Assembly (NCBI RefSeq): GCF_014647835.1
Contig: NZ_BMPY01000015.1
Coordinates: forward strand, 62,001-126,000
Direction: 5' to 3'
Source of the DNA: Microbispora rosea subsp. aerata
Lineage (GTDB): Bacteria > Actinomycetota > Actinomycetes > Streptosporangiales > Streptosporangiaceae
Length of the DNA: 64,000 nt
Shown: piece by piece, positions 1 to 8,884 of the stretch
Layout of the letters: each line of letters starts with the position of its first letter
Numbering within the stretch: the stretch's first letter is position 1
Notes under the pieces: generated by a model
Told to the model about the DNA's origin: nothing
Seen by the model: the letters and a program-made list of their open reading frames with translations, nothing else
The model's database searches: none
Made by a program: the position numbers and the translations under genes

Positions 1-771
1 GCGGGGCTGTTCGCCGTACGGCAGGCGCACAGACCGGCGCCGATCGCCGTGGTCCTCGCGGTGGCGGCCGTGCCGCTCGGGCTGCTCATGCCGTACGCGA
101 CGATCAACGGCGGCGCGGGCCTGGCCGCCGCGATCCTGGGCGTCGCGGTGGTCCTCGCCGTCGTCGTGACCGTGGCCGCGAACGGCCGCCTCAGGACGGC
201 GGCGGCGGTGATCGGCGGCCTGCTCGGCCTCGCGCTGGTGATCTTCGGCAGCCGGATCGGGGCGGGGCAGGGCCTGGTCGTCGCGGCGACGATGTTCGCC
301 GGGACCGCCGTGTGGCGCGCCGAGCAGGGCACGCTCCGGCCGGTCTGGGCCGCCGCCGCGCTGGTGACGGTCCTCGTCTGCGGCGTCCTGGTGGCGCGTG
401 AGCCCGCCTGGGCCGCGGCGGTCCTGCTGGCGGCGGGTGTCTTCGCGCTCGCGTTCGCGCTGCGGCGGCGATCGTTCCCCCGGTGGCTCGCCTATCTAGG
501 GATGATCAGCTTCTCGCTGTATCTGCTGCACCCGCTCCTGCTGCGGATCGTCCCGAACCTCCCGGTGTTCTTCCTCGTCCTGCTGGTGCTCGGTCATGTG
601 GCGTACCGGCTGGTGGAGGCTCCGGGACAGCGGCTCGGCCGCCGCGTCAACGCGTACCTTCGCCGCTCGTCCGCCGAGTCTTCAAGCGGGTCTTCCGGCG
701 GGTCTTCCGTCAGGTCTTCCGCCGAGGCGGCGAACGCGCCCTCCGGCGCCGCCCGCGTACGTCACGGCTGA
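1..771 (+). CDS. Acyltransferase family 3 membrane protein, C-terminal part
   Basis: The reading frame is open from base 1, so the gene begins upstream of the window; 256 codons are visible. The chain is a run of hydrophobic helices ending in SFSLYLLHPLLL, the signature of the last helices of acyltransferase-3/OatA-type integral membrane O-acyltransferases, which move acyl groups onto sugars or peptidoglycan at the membrane. The N-terminal catalytic His region is outside the window, so the substrate cannot be judged. The tail after the last helix is a Ser/Gly-rich low-complexity stretch coded by a 12-bp tandem repeat. The family assignment is probable; the substrate is unknown. Confidence 0.75.
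   Translation, partial: AGLFAVRQAHRPAPIAVVLAVAAVPLGLLMPYATINGGAGLAAAILGVAVVLAVVVTVAANGRLRTAAAVIGGLLGLALVIFGSRIGAGQGLVVAATMFAGTAVWRAEQGTLRPVWAAAALVTVLVCGVLVAREPAWAAAVLLAAGVFALAFALRRRSFPRWLAYLGMISFSLYLLHPLLLRIVPNLPVFFLVLLVLGHVAYRLVEAPGQRLGRRVNAYLRRSSAESSSGSSGGSSVRSSAEAANAPSGAARVRHG
679..727 (+). repeat. 12-bp tandem repeat in the 3' end of the acyltransferase gene
   Basis: Four consecutive units related to TCTTCCGGCGGG (679-690, 691-702, 703-714, 715-727) encode Ser-Ser-Gly-rich residues just before the C-terminus. This is an in-frame expansion and resembles the gene-end repeats seen elsewhere in the window. Confidence 0.7.
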
Positions 772-806
772 CGCCTGCCGAATCGAGGGGTGCCCGGACG
801 GGAAAA

Positions 807-841
807 GGGCCGGACTTCCGGGGAAGCAGAAAGTCCGGCCC
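807..841 (-). terminator. Rho-independent terminator of the secreted-protein gene
   Basis: A perfect 11-bp stem (GGGCCGGACTT, 807-817, with 831-841) and a 13-nt loop are followed on the minus strand by TTTT. It lies 24 bases beyond the stop of the minus-strand gene and also sits after the plus-strand acyltransferase. Confidence 0.8.
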
Positions 842-864
842 AATGGAAAGGAGAGCTGGGGCGC

Positions 865-1389
865 TCAGGGAGTGTAGATCTCCTGCACCTTGACGATCTT
901 GCCGCGATAGACGGTGATGAGCGCCGGACGATGGCCGGCCTTCATCCGGGAGATCAGCACGTTCCTGGAGCAGCGCTTGGACCCGAGGCTGTCGCGTTTC
1001 ACCGTCACCGTGGTGCCCTTGCACCCGGTCGCGCTGTAAAACACGACGTTCTTCGCCACGGGAGAGGCGTACGCCATGACGTCACCCTCGGGCGGACCTT
1101 CGAAGTAGCCCTCCGTGTGCCCGGTTTTGTCCTTCACCCACCTGATCGGCTCATATTCCGCCACACCGTTCCGGTAATACGTGACCCAACCGCGCAAGAT
1201 GCCATCATGCCGGGACGAAATGCGCTTGGTGAAGTCATGCTTCGGGTCGCTCTGGAACGACGTGCCGAACACCTTGGGCTTGCTGAACTTCGGCACGCCG
1301 GCCGCATCGGCGGGAAGCGCCGCCGCGGAGATCAACGCGGCCGCCGCGGCGGTGGGGACGACAACCCGGAGCGATGTCATGAGCTTCAT
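865..1389 (-). CDS. Small secreted protein of unknown function
   Basis: 174 residues from the ATG at 1389, where MKLMTSLRVVV begins a clear signal peptide ending near ALPADA-AGVPKF. An upstream GTG at 1425 would add 12 residues ahead of the signal and is less likely. The mature part (about 145 residues) has two pairs of cysteines (ATGCKGT and SKRCSRN regions are visible) and many Lys/Tyr/Trp residues, suggesting a small disulfide-bonded extracellular domain. I do not recognise a family. A strong terminator follows it. The 430-bp spacer to the divergent esterase gene is AT-richer than its surroundings and probably holds both promoters. Confidence 0.7.
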   Translation of the reverse strand: MKLMTSLRVVVPTAAAAALISAAALPADAAGVPKFSKPKVFGTSFQSDPKHDFTKRISSRHDGILRGWVTYYRNGVAEYEPIRWVKDKTGHTEGYFEGPPEGDVMAYASPVAKNVVFYSATGCKGTTVTVKRDSLGSKRCSRNVLISRMKAGHRPALITVYRGKIVKVQEIYTP

Positions 1390-1492
1390 GTCTTGTTGGA
1401 GTCCCGGCCACGCCGAAAGGTTCACGCGTTTTTCGGGGGCGAGATCGGCCCGATACGCCGACCCGGGCGGGCGCCTCGTGGCGCCGGTCGAT

Positions 1493-1501
1493 GAAACTTT
1501 C
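1493..1501. promoter_or_regulatory. GAAA-C-TTTC palindrome between divergent genes
   Basis: GAAACTTTC is a 9-bp palindrome about a central base. Palindromes of the GAAA-n-TTTC type have been described upstream of actinomycete xylanase genes, and the gene to the right codes for a plant-cell-wall esterase. A related TTTCGAAA lies at 1634-1641. The regulatory role is an inference; a 9-bp site can occur by chance. Confidence 0.3.
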
Positions 1502-1820
1502 GCGCAACTTAGAAAAACTACCGATCAATCAAGCCGCTGTACCTACGATGAACAGCCCGGTTTTCTATGCGTCGGCGACGGCGTGATGCTGGGCAGAGTG
1601 GGGTCTTGTGGCAGCCGCAACATTTCGGCAATGTTTCGAAAAAATCGCCTCCCACTCGGCCTGTGGTTCTCTCCGGACCTGTACGGGTCCGGGACCAGCA
1701 GGAGGAAGGACGCACTGCCTTGGAAGGTTTCAAGGTTCTGCCGGCACCAGCGGTGAGCCCGGCTCAACCCGGCCGCATGCTCTTCGCCGATTCCCGCCAG
1801 TCCTCTCACGGAGGCGCCCG

Positions 1821-3536
1821 ATGATCGGCACCGGCACCCCCGGCGGCGGGAGCCGGACCCCCGGTCTCCGCCGCGCGCTCGTCATCGGCGCCGTCGCGGC
1901 GCTTTCGCTGGGTCTCGCGGTGGCCGAGATCCCCGGTGCGAAGTCCGGCGTCGGCGCGCTCGTCGCACCCGGAGCGGCGCAGGCGGCGGTGGCCGCCGCC
2001 GGTGTCGAGGACGAGGGCGCCGACTGCCCGGTGCCCGACCTGGGTTCGTTGACGTCCAACTCCCGGCTCCCCGACCCGTTCAGGAAGATCAACGGGCAGC
2101 GCATCACGTCCAAGGACGAATGGCGCTGCCGGCGGGCGGAGATCAAGAAGCTGGCCGAGCGGTATGTCTACGGGGAAAAGCGCGGCAAGCCGGCCGGCGT
2201 GACCGGAACGGTCTCCCGCACCGGCATCACGGTCAACGTGTCCGACGGCGGCCGCAGCGCCAGCTTCTCCGCGAGCGTCGACCTGCCCAGCGGCAACGGT
2301 CCGTTCCCGGCCGTCATCGTCTACGGCGGCTTCGGCGCCGACACGGCCACCATCAAGGCGAGCGGCGCCGCGGTGATCAGCTACGACCCGTTCTCGGTCG
2401 GCAGGGAAGGCACCCCGCGCAGCAACAAGCAGGGCGCCTACTACACCCTGTACGGCTCCTCGAGCAGCACCGGCCTGCTGGCCGCCTGGGCCTGGGGCGT
2501 GAGCCGGATCATCGACGTCATCGAGCAGTCCGGCGGCTCCATCCTCAAGGCGGACGCGACCGGTGTCACCGGGTGCTCCCGCTTCGGCAAGGGCGCCTTC
2601 GTGGCCGGTGTGTTCGACCAGCGGATCGCGCTGACGATGCCGATCGAGTCCGGCAGCGCGGGTGTGCCGATCTTGCGCGGCATCGCCCAGGAAAGCGGCG
2701 CCCAGCCGCTCAGCAGCGCCTACGGCGAGCAGCCGTGGCTGGGAGACGCCTTCAGCTCCTTCACCGGCAACCCCGCCCAGCTGCCGGTCGACACGCACGA
2801 GATGGTGGGCATGATCGCCCCGCGTGGTCTGTTCATCATGGAGAACCCGCACATCGACTGGCTGGCCGCCCAGTCCGGCAGCGTGGCGGCGCTGGCCGGG
2901 GCCGAGATCTACAAGGCGCTCGGCGCGGGTGACAACATCAGCTACTGGTCGGACGTGCAGGACGGCACTCACTGCGCCTCCCGCTCGGAGTGGCGCACCC
3001 CGCTGCAGCAGAACATCCAGAAGTTCCTGCTGAAGACGGGCAACGCCAACGGCGTGTTCCGCATCTCCGCGAGGAAGTCCGGCAACCTGTCGCAGTGGAG
3101 GGACTGGACGACCCCCACCCTCAGCGACGGCAACACCTCGCCCAGCCCGAGCCCGTCGCCGACCCCCTCGCCCAGCGGCAGCCCGAACACCAGCCCGAGC
3201 CCGTCGCCCAGCCCGACCCCTTCGCCGTCCGGCGGCGTGAACGGCGCGTGCTCGGCGACGATGCGGGTGGTCAACTCGTGGTCCGGCGGCTGGCAGGGTG
3301 AGGTCACCGTGCGCGCGGGCAACGCGGCGATCAACGGCTGGACCGTGCGCTGGACCTGGCCCGGCGGGCAGACCATCACCCAGCTGTGGGGCGGCCTGCA
3401 CTCCGGCTCCGGCTCGTCCGTGACGGTGCGCAACGAGTCGTGGAACGGCTCGCTCGCGGCCAACGGAAGCACGACCTTCGGCTTCATCGCTGGAGGGTCT
3501 TCGGCCACCCCGGCGGCCACCTGCACCAGCCCTTGA
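1821..3536 (+). CDS. Secreted 4-O-methyl-glucuronoyl methylesterase (CE15) with CBM2
   Basis: 571 residues from ATG 1821, which has GGAGG six bases upstream. After a signal/anchor segment (about residues 10-60) comes a CE15 domain with the family nucleophile motif GCSRFGK (Ser253) and a catalytic His in DGTHCAS (His384). CE15 enzymes cleave ester links between lignin and glucuronoxylan. A Pro/Ser-rich linker (about 440-471) leads to a family 2 carbohydrate-binding module (about 476-571) with the usual terminal Cys pair and exposed Trp residues, so the enzyme is probably exported and bound to cellulose or xylan. It stands alone with a strong terminator after it. Family assignment is firm; the exact ester cleaved is inferred. 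Confidence 0.88.
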   Translation: MIGTGTPGGGSRTPGLRRALVIGAVAALSLGLAVAEIPGAKSGVGALVAPGAAQAAVAAAGVEDEGADCPVPDLGSLTSNSRLPDPFRKINGQRITSKDEWRCRRAEIKKLAERYVYGEKRGKPAGVTGTVSRTGITVNVSDGGRSASFSASVDLPSGNGPFPAVIVYGGFGADTATIKASGAAVISYDPFSVGREGTPRSNKQGAYYTLYGSSSSTGLLAAWAWGVSRIIDVIEQSGGSILKADATGVTGCSRFGKGAFVAGVFDQRIALTMPIESGSAGVPILRGIAQESGAQPLSSAYGEQPWLGDAFSSFTGNPAQLPVDTHEMVGMIAPRGLFIMENPHIDWLAAQSGSVAALAGAEIYKALGAGDNISYWSDVQDGTHCASRSEWRTPLQQNIQKFLLKTGNANGVFRISARKSGNLSQWRDWTTPTLSDGNTSPSPSPSPTPSPSGSPNTSPSPSPSPTPSPSGGVNGACSATMRVVNSWSGGWQGEVTVRAGNAAINGWTVRWTWPGGQTITQLWGGLHSGSGSSVTVRNESWNGSLAANGSTTFGFIAGGSSATPAATCTSP

Positions 3537-3558
3537 CGGGGAAGAACGTGCGATGACA

Positions 3559-3589
3559 GGGTCCGCGGCCACCGCGCCGCGGACCCTTT
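3559..3589 (+). terminator. Terminator after the CE15 esterase
   Basis: A perfect 10-bp stem (GGGTCCGCGG, 3559-3568, pairing with 3577-3586), 8-nt loop and a short T run, 22 bases after the stop codon. Confidence 0.8.
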
Positions 3590-3680
3590 CGCATACTCGC
3601 GGCGCGATGGCCCTACAGCAGAGCCCGTACCAGGCGCTGATTCGGGATCGTCCCCGGCGCCTACCTTGCCGGGCGATTAA

Positions 3681-4549
3681 CCTCGGGCTTTCGCGACGAA
3701 TTTGAGCGGGCTTGATCGTTTACATGAGAAAAGTGCCTGATGCCGTTGCGGCCCGGCAACGCCGGATCCAACACCGCCGCCGACCACATCACCGCGACCC
3801 GCCTGGCCCTGGCCCAGCTCCCCAAACAGCGTCGCCGTCAGGTGCTGATCTGCGCCGACTCCGGCGGTGACACCCGCGAGTTCCTCACCTGGCTGTCCCG
3901 GCCCGGGCGGCGGCTGTCCTACTCGATCGGGTTCGCCCTCACCGAACAGATCCAGGCGGCGATCCTGGCTCTGCCCGCGCAGGCGTGGACGCCCGCCTAC
4001 GACGCCGAGGGCCACGTCCGGCCGGGTGCGTGGGTCGCCGAGCTGAACTACGCCACCGCCGCCGCGCCCGATGCGAAGACCGCATCCGCGCCGCCAAGGA
4101 CACCGGGCTGAGCAACCTGCCCCTGCACGACTTCACCCAGAACCAGATCTGGTGCGAGATTGTCGCGCTGGCCTGCGAGCTGCTCGCCTGGACGCAGATG
4201 CTCGCCCTGGATGGGCCGGCCCGCCGTTATGAGCCCAAACGGCTGCGGCTTCGCCTGTTCGCCGTCGCCGCCCGCCTGGTCCGCGGCGGACGACGACTAC
4301 GCCTACGTGTGGCCGCCTCCTGGCCCTGGGCCGGCCAACTGGTCACCGCCATCACCCGGCCCCAAGCACTCCCGGCACCGACCTGATCCAGCACCAAACC
4401 GCCCCGACAACCTAGGAAGGACACCCCGCGGGCCCGTGGAACCCCGCCCACCCGGCGCGACAGCCGGGCTGCCGCGCTGGCCACGACCCCAAAATCACAC
4501 CCCAGCCGAGCCGCTCAGCCGGCCACCGGATACACGTGAAAGATCGAGG
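3681..4549 (+). mobile_element. Internally deleted IS1380-family element with TTAA target duplication
   Basis: The left end CCTCGGGCTTTCGCG (3681-3695) and right end CGTGAAAGATCGAGG (4535-4549) are imperfect inverted repeats (12 of 15 match). Both are flanked by TTAA (3677-3680 and 4550-4553), a target-site duplication. The element is only 869 bp, about half of a normal IS1380 member, because most of the transposase is missing. It carries the outer ends needed for recognition but cannot make transposase itself. Confidence 0.82.
3740..4386 (+). pseudogene. IS1380-type transposase remnant
   Basis: Two pieces in different frames match the IS1380 transposase. The first has SNTAADH, ICADSGGDTREF, and AILALPAQAW; the second begins at CEDRIRAAKDTGL, and continues through the conserved LLAWTQ, EPKRLRLRLF and WPWAGQL motifs to the stop at 4386. 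The N-terminal half of the protein and the segment between the pieces are deleted, and a frame change joins them near 4070. It is non-functional. Confidence 0.82.
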
Positions 4550-4646
4550 TTAAGGAACCTGTAGAAACGCGACGGAGGGGCACCCCAGAGGCTGGAGGTC
4601 TTCATGATGACTCCCTTCGGCTCGTCGTGATGACATCAGGGCCGGT

Positions 4647-5747
4647 CTACAAGCCCTTGAACATGTGTGACGTGGCGATAAGGACCGTCAGCTCCCCCTC
4701 GACGATGGTTCGGCGTTCTCGCAACGCCGCATAGGCGGCCAGCGTGGTGCAGCTGCTGAGCTCCCAGGTGTGTCCGTGCCGGCAGGCGCGCGCGAACCAA
4801 TCCTCGGCGGTGCGCTCGTCGACGACGACCGCCGAGCCTCCGCTGCGGACGACCGCCGCATGAGCCTGCACGGTGGTGCAGTCACCGGCGATCGACGTCA
4901 GCTTTCCCGCGCTCTGAAAGAAGCGCGTGGTGAGATCACTGCCGGACAGCACGGCGGACAGCCGCGGAAACGGCTCCACGAGATGCATGCGCGGGATCCC
5001 GGTCCCGCGGATCCGCTGCAAGTCGCAGAACCCGCGATAGATTCCCCACGCGAGGTCGCCCCGGCTTGACGGGACCACGATGTGGTCGATCCCGGAGGGG
5101 ACCTCGTCGGCGATCTCCCACGCGATGCGCTTGTAGCCCTCGATGCCGACGCAGTTGCTGCCCGCTACGACAGGAGCGACGTTGGAGACCGCCAAGGTGT
5201 CGCTCCGGCCCGCCAGCTCCGCGACGTACGCGGTGCGCTCGGGTTCGCCGCCGAACGTCTGTACCTCGGCGCCGAGAGTCCGCAACTGCTGGATGATCGG
5301 CTGAGGCAGCCAGGAGAACCCCGCCACGACGGCGCGTACGCCGGCGGCCGCGGCGAAGGCGGCGACGGCGAGCCCGGCGTTGCCGGACGAGCCCACGACG
5401 ATCTGGCGGTATCCGGAGGCACGGGCGTGGGCTGCCACCATCGCGGCGAACCGATCCTTATGCGAACCGGTGGGGTTGGCCGCCTCGCTCTTCACCAGCA
5501 CGCCGTCCAGCCAGTCCAGCCGGATCAGCGGGGTGTTATCCTGCCCGAGGTCGGGAACTTCCTGGTAGGGCAGCATAAGATTGAGATCACGGATCTCGTC
5601 CCCGTAACGGCAGAACAAGTTCGAGTGTCGATCCCGCGCGGCGCAGGCATCACAGCCGAACGGATAGTCGGCGGGCGGGTACGTCGCACCGCACTGGACG
5701 CACTCCAGGAGAGCGACTCGGGACGGCGCGATGTGGTGCTGAGGCAT
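4647..5747 (-). CDS. Threonine-synthase-like PLP-dependent enzyme with N-terminal Cys4 motif
   Basis: 366 residues. The start ATG at 5747 shares its A with the TGA of the preceding gene and has a GGAGC site at good distance, so the two genes are translationally coupled. An N-terminal CxxC...CxxC motif (Cys16, 19, 32, 35) looks like a zinc ribbon, as in several threonine synthases. The PLP lysine is in GSHKDRF (Lys97), and the phosphate-binding loop GSSGNAG is present, so this is a fold-type II lyase/synthase. The usual threonine pathway neighbours (hom, thrB) are absent. The partner is a tetrapyrrole-methylase-fold enzyme, so the real substrate may be a specialised metabolite. Function beyond the fold is not known. 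Confidence 0.75.
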   Translation of the reverse strand: MPQHHIAPSRVALLECVQCGATYPPADYPFGCDACAARDRHSNLFCRYGDEIRDLNLMLPYQEVPDLGQDNTPLIRLDWLDGVLVKSEAANPTGSHKDRFAAMVAAHARASGYRQIVVGSSGNAGLAVAAFAAAAGVRAVVAGFSWLPQPIIQQLRTLGAEVQTFGGEPERTAYVAELAGRSDTLAVSNVAPVVAGSNCVGIEGYKRIAWEIADEVPSGIDHIVVPSSRGDLAWGIYRGFCDLQRIRGTGIPRMHLVEPFPRLSAVLSGSDLTTRFFQSAGKLTSIAGDCTTVQAHAAVVRSGGSAVVVDERTAEDWFARACRHGHTWELSSCTTLAAYAALRERRTIVEGELTVLIATSHMFKGL

Positions 5748-6541
5748 CACGTGATGCTCCAGACGAAGTCCGCAGTGCTCTCGTAGTCGGCTCCGGGCAC
5801 GCAAAAAACCGACTCGGGCCCGGACTGTGTCCACAAATCGAAGCTTTTGTGGAGAGGGGCCCGCACCACCGCTTCATCGGGTTCGCCGATCCTGCTGACG
5901 AGAAACGTGGGCGTGTCCGGGTCGCGATGCCGCAGGAGCGTGTCTCGAAGGAGCAGGAACCTGCGGCGGGAGAGTTCCACGGCCGGTTCTGCGGTGGGAT
6001 ACCGCTCTGGGCTGATCTCTCCGTTGTGCCGCAGCATGTAGGCGACCACACCAAGGCCGGACGCCGCGACTCCCCCGACTTGCCGGGCGATCTTCTCGTC
6101 GCTGTGGCTGTGCAGACACAGCGACAACACGCACACCCCGCCGTTGAACGGCGCGCCAAGCCGGGCCGACGCGTATTGCCAGGCGGACAGTCCGGGCAGG
6201 ACACGCACCTCGGGCAGCTTTCCAGCGGAACGCTGTGCGTGGAGACGGCGTAGCAGGGGCCCGGCCATGCCCAGCAGACCCGGATCGCCTCCCGACACGA
6301 TGACCACGCGTGCGCCCGTCGCCGCGTGGTCGATCGCGGCCTGGGCCCGGAGCGCGAAGATGTCATCCACCTCGCCGACGCCAGGGCGGACGTCGTAGCA
6401 GTCCGCCTCGTCACGTACGAGTTCCCGGACTGCAGCGAGGAAATCCTTATGACCGATAACCACGTCGGCGTCGTGCAGCGCCTGCGCGACAGTACCGGTC
6501 ATGTCCTGTCCGTAGCCGATGCCCACGATGCTGATTATCAC
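5747..6541 (-). CDS. CobJ/CbiH-like tetrapyrrole-methylase-fold SAM methyltransferase
   Basis: 264 residues from GTG 6541, four bases after a GGAGG site. It starts with the glycine-rich SAM strand VIISIVGIGYGQD and has the family motif SGGDPGLLGMAG and the VLPGLSAWQYA segment, like precorrin-3B C17-methyltransferases. No other cobalamin genes are near. The same fold is used outside corrin synthesis (diphthamide synthase, RsmI, borosin N-methylases), so a role in B12 is not shown. It overlaps the next gene by one base and must act with it. It is bounded upstream by a headless ABC-transporter gene, so the unit may have been inserted into, or left behind in, rearranged DNA. Confidence 0.72.
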   Translation of the reverse strand: MIISIVGIGYGQDMTGTVAQALHDADVVIGHKDFLAAVRELVRDEADCYDVRPGVGEVDDIFALRAQAAIDHAATGARVVIVSGGDPGLLGMAGPLLRRLHAQRSAGKLPEVRVLPGLSAWQYASARLGAPFNGGVCVLSLCLHSHSDEKIARQVGGVAASGLGVVAYMLRHNGEISPERYPTAEPAVELSRRRFLLLRDTLLRHRDPDTPTFLVSRIGEPDEAVVRAPLHKSFDLWTQSGPESVFCVPGADYESTADFVWSIT

Positions 6542-6649
6542 GGTTCCTCCGTCAATCGGCCCGCGGCCGTCTCCTGGTGTGCCGACAGGCCCACAGCTTG
6601 TCCTCGATCTCGGCGGTGAAGGTGTCGGCCTCCGCGTGGGCGGTCGGCG

Positions 6650-7387
6650 GTGACCTCGTTCGCGCCCCGGTCGTCGCTGGTCGGCCAGTCCGGCGGCGGC
6701 AAGAGCACCCTGACCCGGCTGCTGCTGCGCCTCATGGACGTGAACGGCGGCAGGATCCTGATCGGCGGCCAGGACATCGCCCGGTTGCGCCAGGCCGACC
6801 TGCGCAGCCTCATCGCCTACGTCCCGCAGGAGCCAGCCATGTTCCACCGGTCCGTACGCGACAACATCGCCTTCGCCCGGCCGGGCGCCACCGACGCCGA
6901 GATCCTCCGGGCCGCGCGGGCGGCGCACGTCACGGAGTTCGTCGAGTCGCTGCCGGACGGGTTCGACACCCTCGTCGGCGAGCGCGGCGTCAAGCTCTCC
7001 GGCGGCCAGCGGCAGCGCATCGCACTCGCGCGCGCCATCCTGCGCGACGCCCCGATCCTGCTGCTGGACGAGGCGACCAGCGCCCTCGACTCCGAAAGCG
7101 AGATCCTCGTCCAGGAAGCCCTGTGGCGGCTGATGCAGGACCGCACCGCTCTCGTGGTCGCACACCGCCTGAGCACCGTCGTACGCATGGACCGGCTGGT
7201 CGTGCTCAACCGGGGACGCATCGTGGAGCAGGGCACCCACGCCGAGCTGCTCCAGGCCGACGGACCCTACGCACGGCTCTGGCACCACCAATCCGGGGGC
7301 TTCCTCATCGACGACGACGCACCCGAAGCAATTGCCCCCCAGGCCACACAGACCGGGCGTCGCACGTTCCAGCGCGCGGAGATGTGA
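6650..7387 (+). pseudogene. Truncated ABC-exporter ATPase (5' end missing)
   Basis: The frame begins just before Walker A ([10 protein letters not shown]) and continues through the Q-loop (YVPQEPAMF), the signature LSGGQRQR, Walker B ([12 protein letters not shown]) and the H-loop (VVAHRLST) to a normal C-terminus. The membrane domain and the first strands of the ATPase (A-loop) are absent, and the sequence before Walker A is unrelated. An exporter half-transporter has therefore lost about 60% of its length. It faces away from the methylase operon. No convincing start codon and ribosome site precede it. Confidence 0.75.
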
Positions 7388-7389
7388 TG

Positions 7390-7545
7390 GCCGGCCAGGC
7401 CGCTCAGGTGCACCACAGCGAGGATCTCGCCGGTGGACGGCCGCAGCGCGACGAGCGAGGCGGGCTTGTCCACCCCCTCCAGCGCCTGCGCCCCCGCCTG
7501 GTGCACCCGCAGGTCGAGTGTCGTGCGCATACTCCCCGGAGTCAC
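7390..7545 (-). pseudogene. Penicillin-binding-protein fragment
   Basis: About 48 minus-strand codons read RTTLDLRVHQAGAQAL then SLVALRPSTGEILAVV, which is the segment joining the dimerisation and transpeptidase domains of class B PBPs. The catalytic SxxK, SxN and KTG motifs are missing, so this is a leftover piece. It abuts the end of the ABC fragment. Confidence 0.6.
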
Positions 7546-7763
7546 CGACGACGTCGCTCTTCTCGTGCTACGCCTGCCCGCGTGGGCGCCGTCGCCTGAT
7601 CCCGTACGGGGTCATACCTGAGGCCGGGGCGCCCTGCGGTTCCGCGAGTGGGCCACACGGGCATGCCTTTCCGGGTGAGTCCGGCCATCACCCGCCGGGC
7701 ATCGGGCCTCGAACTCTCGCCGTGTCCGGGGCTTCGTCACGCGGCGGGTTGATCTGCCCGGGC
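7546..7763. other. Intergenic stretch without a recognisable gene
   Basis: Short GC-rich spacer between the PBP fragment and the 3' end of the desaturase. I see no gene or clear terminator. Confidence 0.4.
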
Positions 7764-8873
7764 TCACGCCGCGGTCTTGAGCGTCCGCGCAGGAGGTTCC
7801 GCCGCCGGCGGCCGGCCCGGTCCCGGCAGGGCCATCCGCAGGACGCGTCTCCAGACCGAACCCGCCTGCCGGGCCAGCGATCCGGAGTTGTAGGGAAGGC
7901 CGAACCGTTCGCACAGGGCTCGGACCCGCGGCGCGATCTCCGCGTACCGGTTGCTGGGCAGGTCGGGGAACAGATGGTGCTCGATCTGATGGCTGAGGTT
8001 GCCGCTCATGATGTGGAAGAGGCGTCCGCCGTCGATGTTGCACGAGCCGAGTAGCTGGCGTACGTACCACTCGCCGCGGGTCTCGTTCTCGAGCCGGTCC
8101 TCGGTGAAGACCTCCGCGCCCTCCGGGAAGTGGCCGCAGAAGATGATGGTGTGCGCCCACACGTTGCGTGCCATGTTCGCGGTCAAGTTGCCGAGCAGGA
8201 CGGGCAGGAAGGCCGGGCCGGCGAGCAGTGGGAACGCGATGTAGTCCTTGACGATCTGGCGTCGTATTTTGGCCGCCACGGCGCGAGCCTGGGCGAAGGC
8301 CTCCTTCGGATCCTTTCTCCCCGACGGGATGCGCTCCAGTTCGAGGTCGTAGATCGCTATGCCGTACTCGAAGAAGAGGGCCAGCAGCGCGTTGTAGAAC
8401 GGCTGGGCGAGATAGATCGGATGCCACGGCTGCTCCGGGGTGATCCGCATCGCCGAATAGCCGATGTCGCGGTCCTTGCCGAGCACGTTCGTCCAGGTGT
8501 GGTGGACGAAGTTGTGAGAGTGTTTCCACTGGTCGGCGGGGGAGGCCAAGTCCCACTCCCAGGTGGTCGAATGGATCTTCGGGTCCCGCATCCAGTCCCA
8601 CTGCCCGTGCAGGACGTTGTGGCCGATCTCCATGTTCTCCAGGATCTTTGCGACGGTCAGCGCCGCTGTTCCGGCGGCCCAGGCGGGGGGCAACCAGGAG
8701 GCGAACAACAACGCCCTCCCCGCCAGCTCCAGCTTGCGCTGGGCCGCGATGAGACCACGGATATAGGCCGCGTCCCGCTCGCCGAGGCTCGCGAGCACCT
8801 CGTCGCGGATCTTGTCCAGCTCGCGGCCGAACGCTTCGGTGTCGATCGAGGCCGGATGGAATGTGGCAGGCAT
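7764..8873 (-). CDS. Membrane fatty-acid (acyl-lipid/acyl-CoA) desaturase
   Basis: 369 residues from ATG 8873 (AGGGGG six bases upstream; the gene starts 11 bases after the stop of the reductase). The three histidine boxes of the membrane di-iron desaturases are in order: GHNVLHG (84-90), HSHNFVHH (118-125) and HQIEHH (295-300), with LFPDLPSNRY after the last. Two hydrophobic hairpins lie between the boxes. The enzyme should introduce a cis double bond into a fatty acyl chain at the membrane using electrons from the reductase encoded just upstream, as in the mycobacterial DesA3/Rv3230c pair. Position specificity cannot be read from sequence. Confidence 0.88.
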   Translation of the reverse strand: MPATFHPASIDTEAFGRELDKIRDEVLASLGERDAAYIRGLIAAQRKLELAGRALLFASWLPPAWAAGTAALTVAKILENMEIGHNVLHGQWDWMRDPKIHSTTWEWDLASPADQWKHSHNFVHHTWTNVLGKDRDIGYSAMRITPEQPWHPIYLAQPFYNALLALFFEYGIAIYDLELERIPSGRKDPKEAFAQARAVAAKIRRQIVKDYIAFPLLAGPAFLPVLLGNLTANMARNVWAHTIIFCGHFPEGAEVFTEDRLENETRGEWYVRQLLGSCNIDGGRLFHIMSGNLSHQIEHHLFPDLPSNRYAEIAPRVRALCERFGLPYNSGSLARQAGSVWRRVLRMALPGPGRPPAAEPPARTLKTAA

Positions 8874-8884
8874 GTGTGTCCCCC

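Noticed and set aside
4604-4630. Tiny frame MMTPFGSS after a GGAGG site
   Set aside because: Eight codons next to an IS element, with nothing to support a leader or precursor peptide.
5747-7291. A 514-codon frame extending the methylase into the ABC fragment
   Set aside because: A GTG with an ideal GGAGG at 6541 starts the methylase fold exactly; the extension is the reverse of the ABC ATPase remnant.
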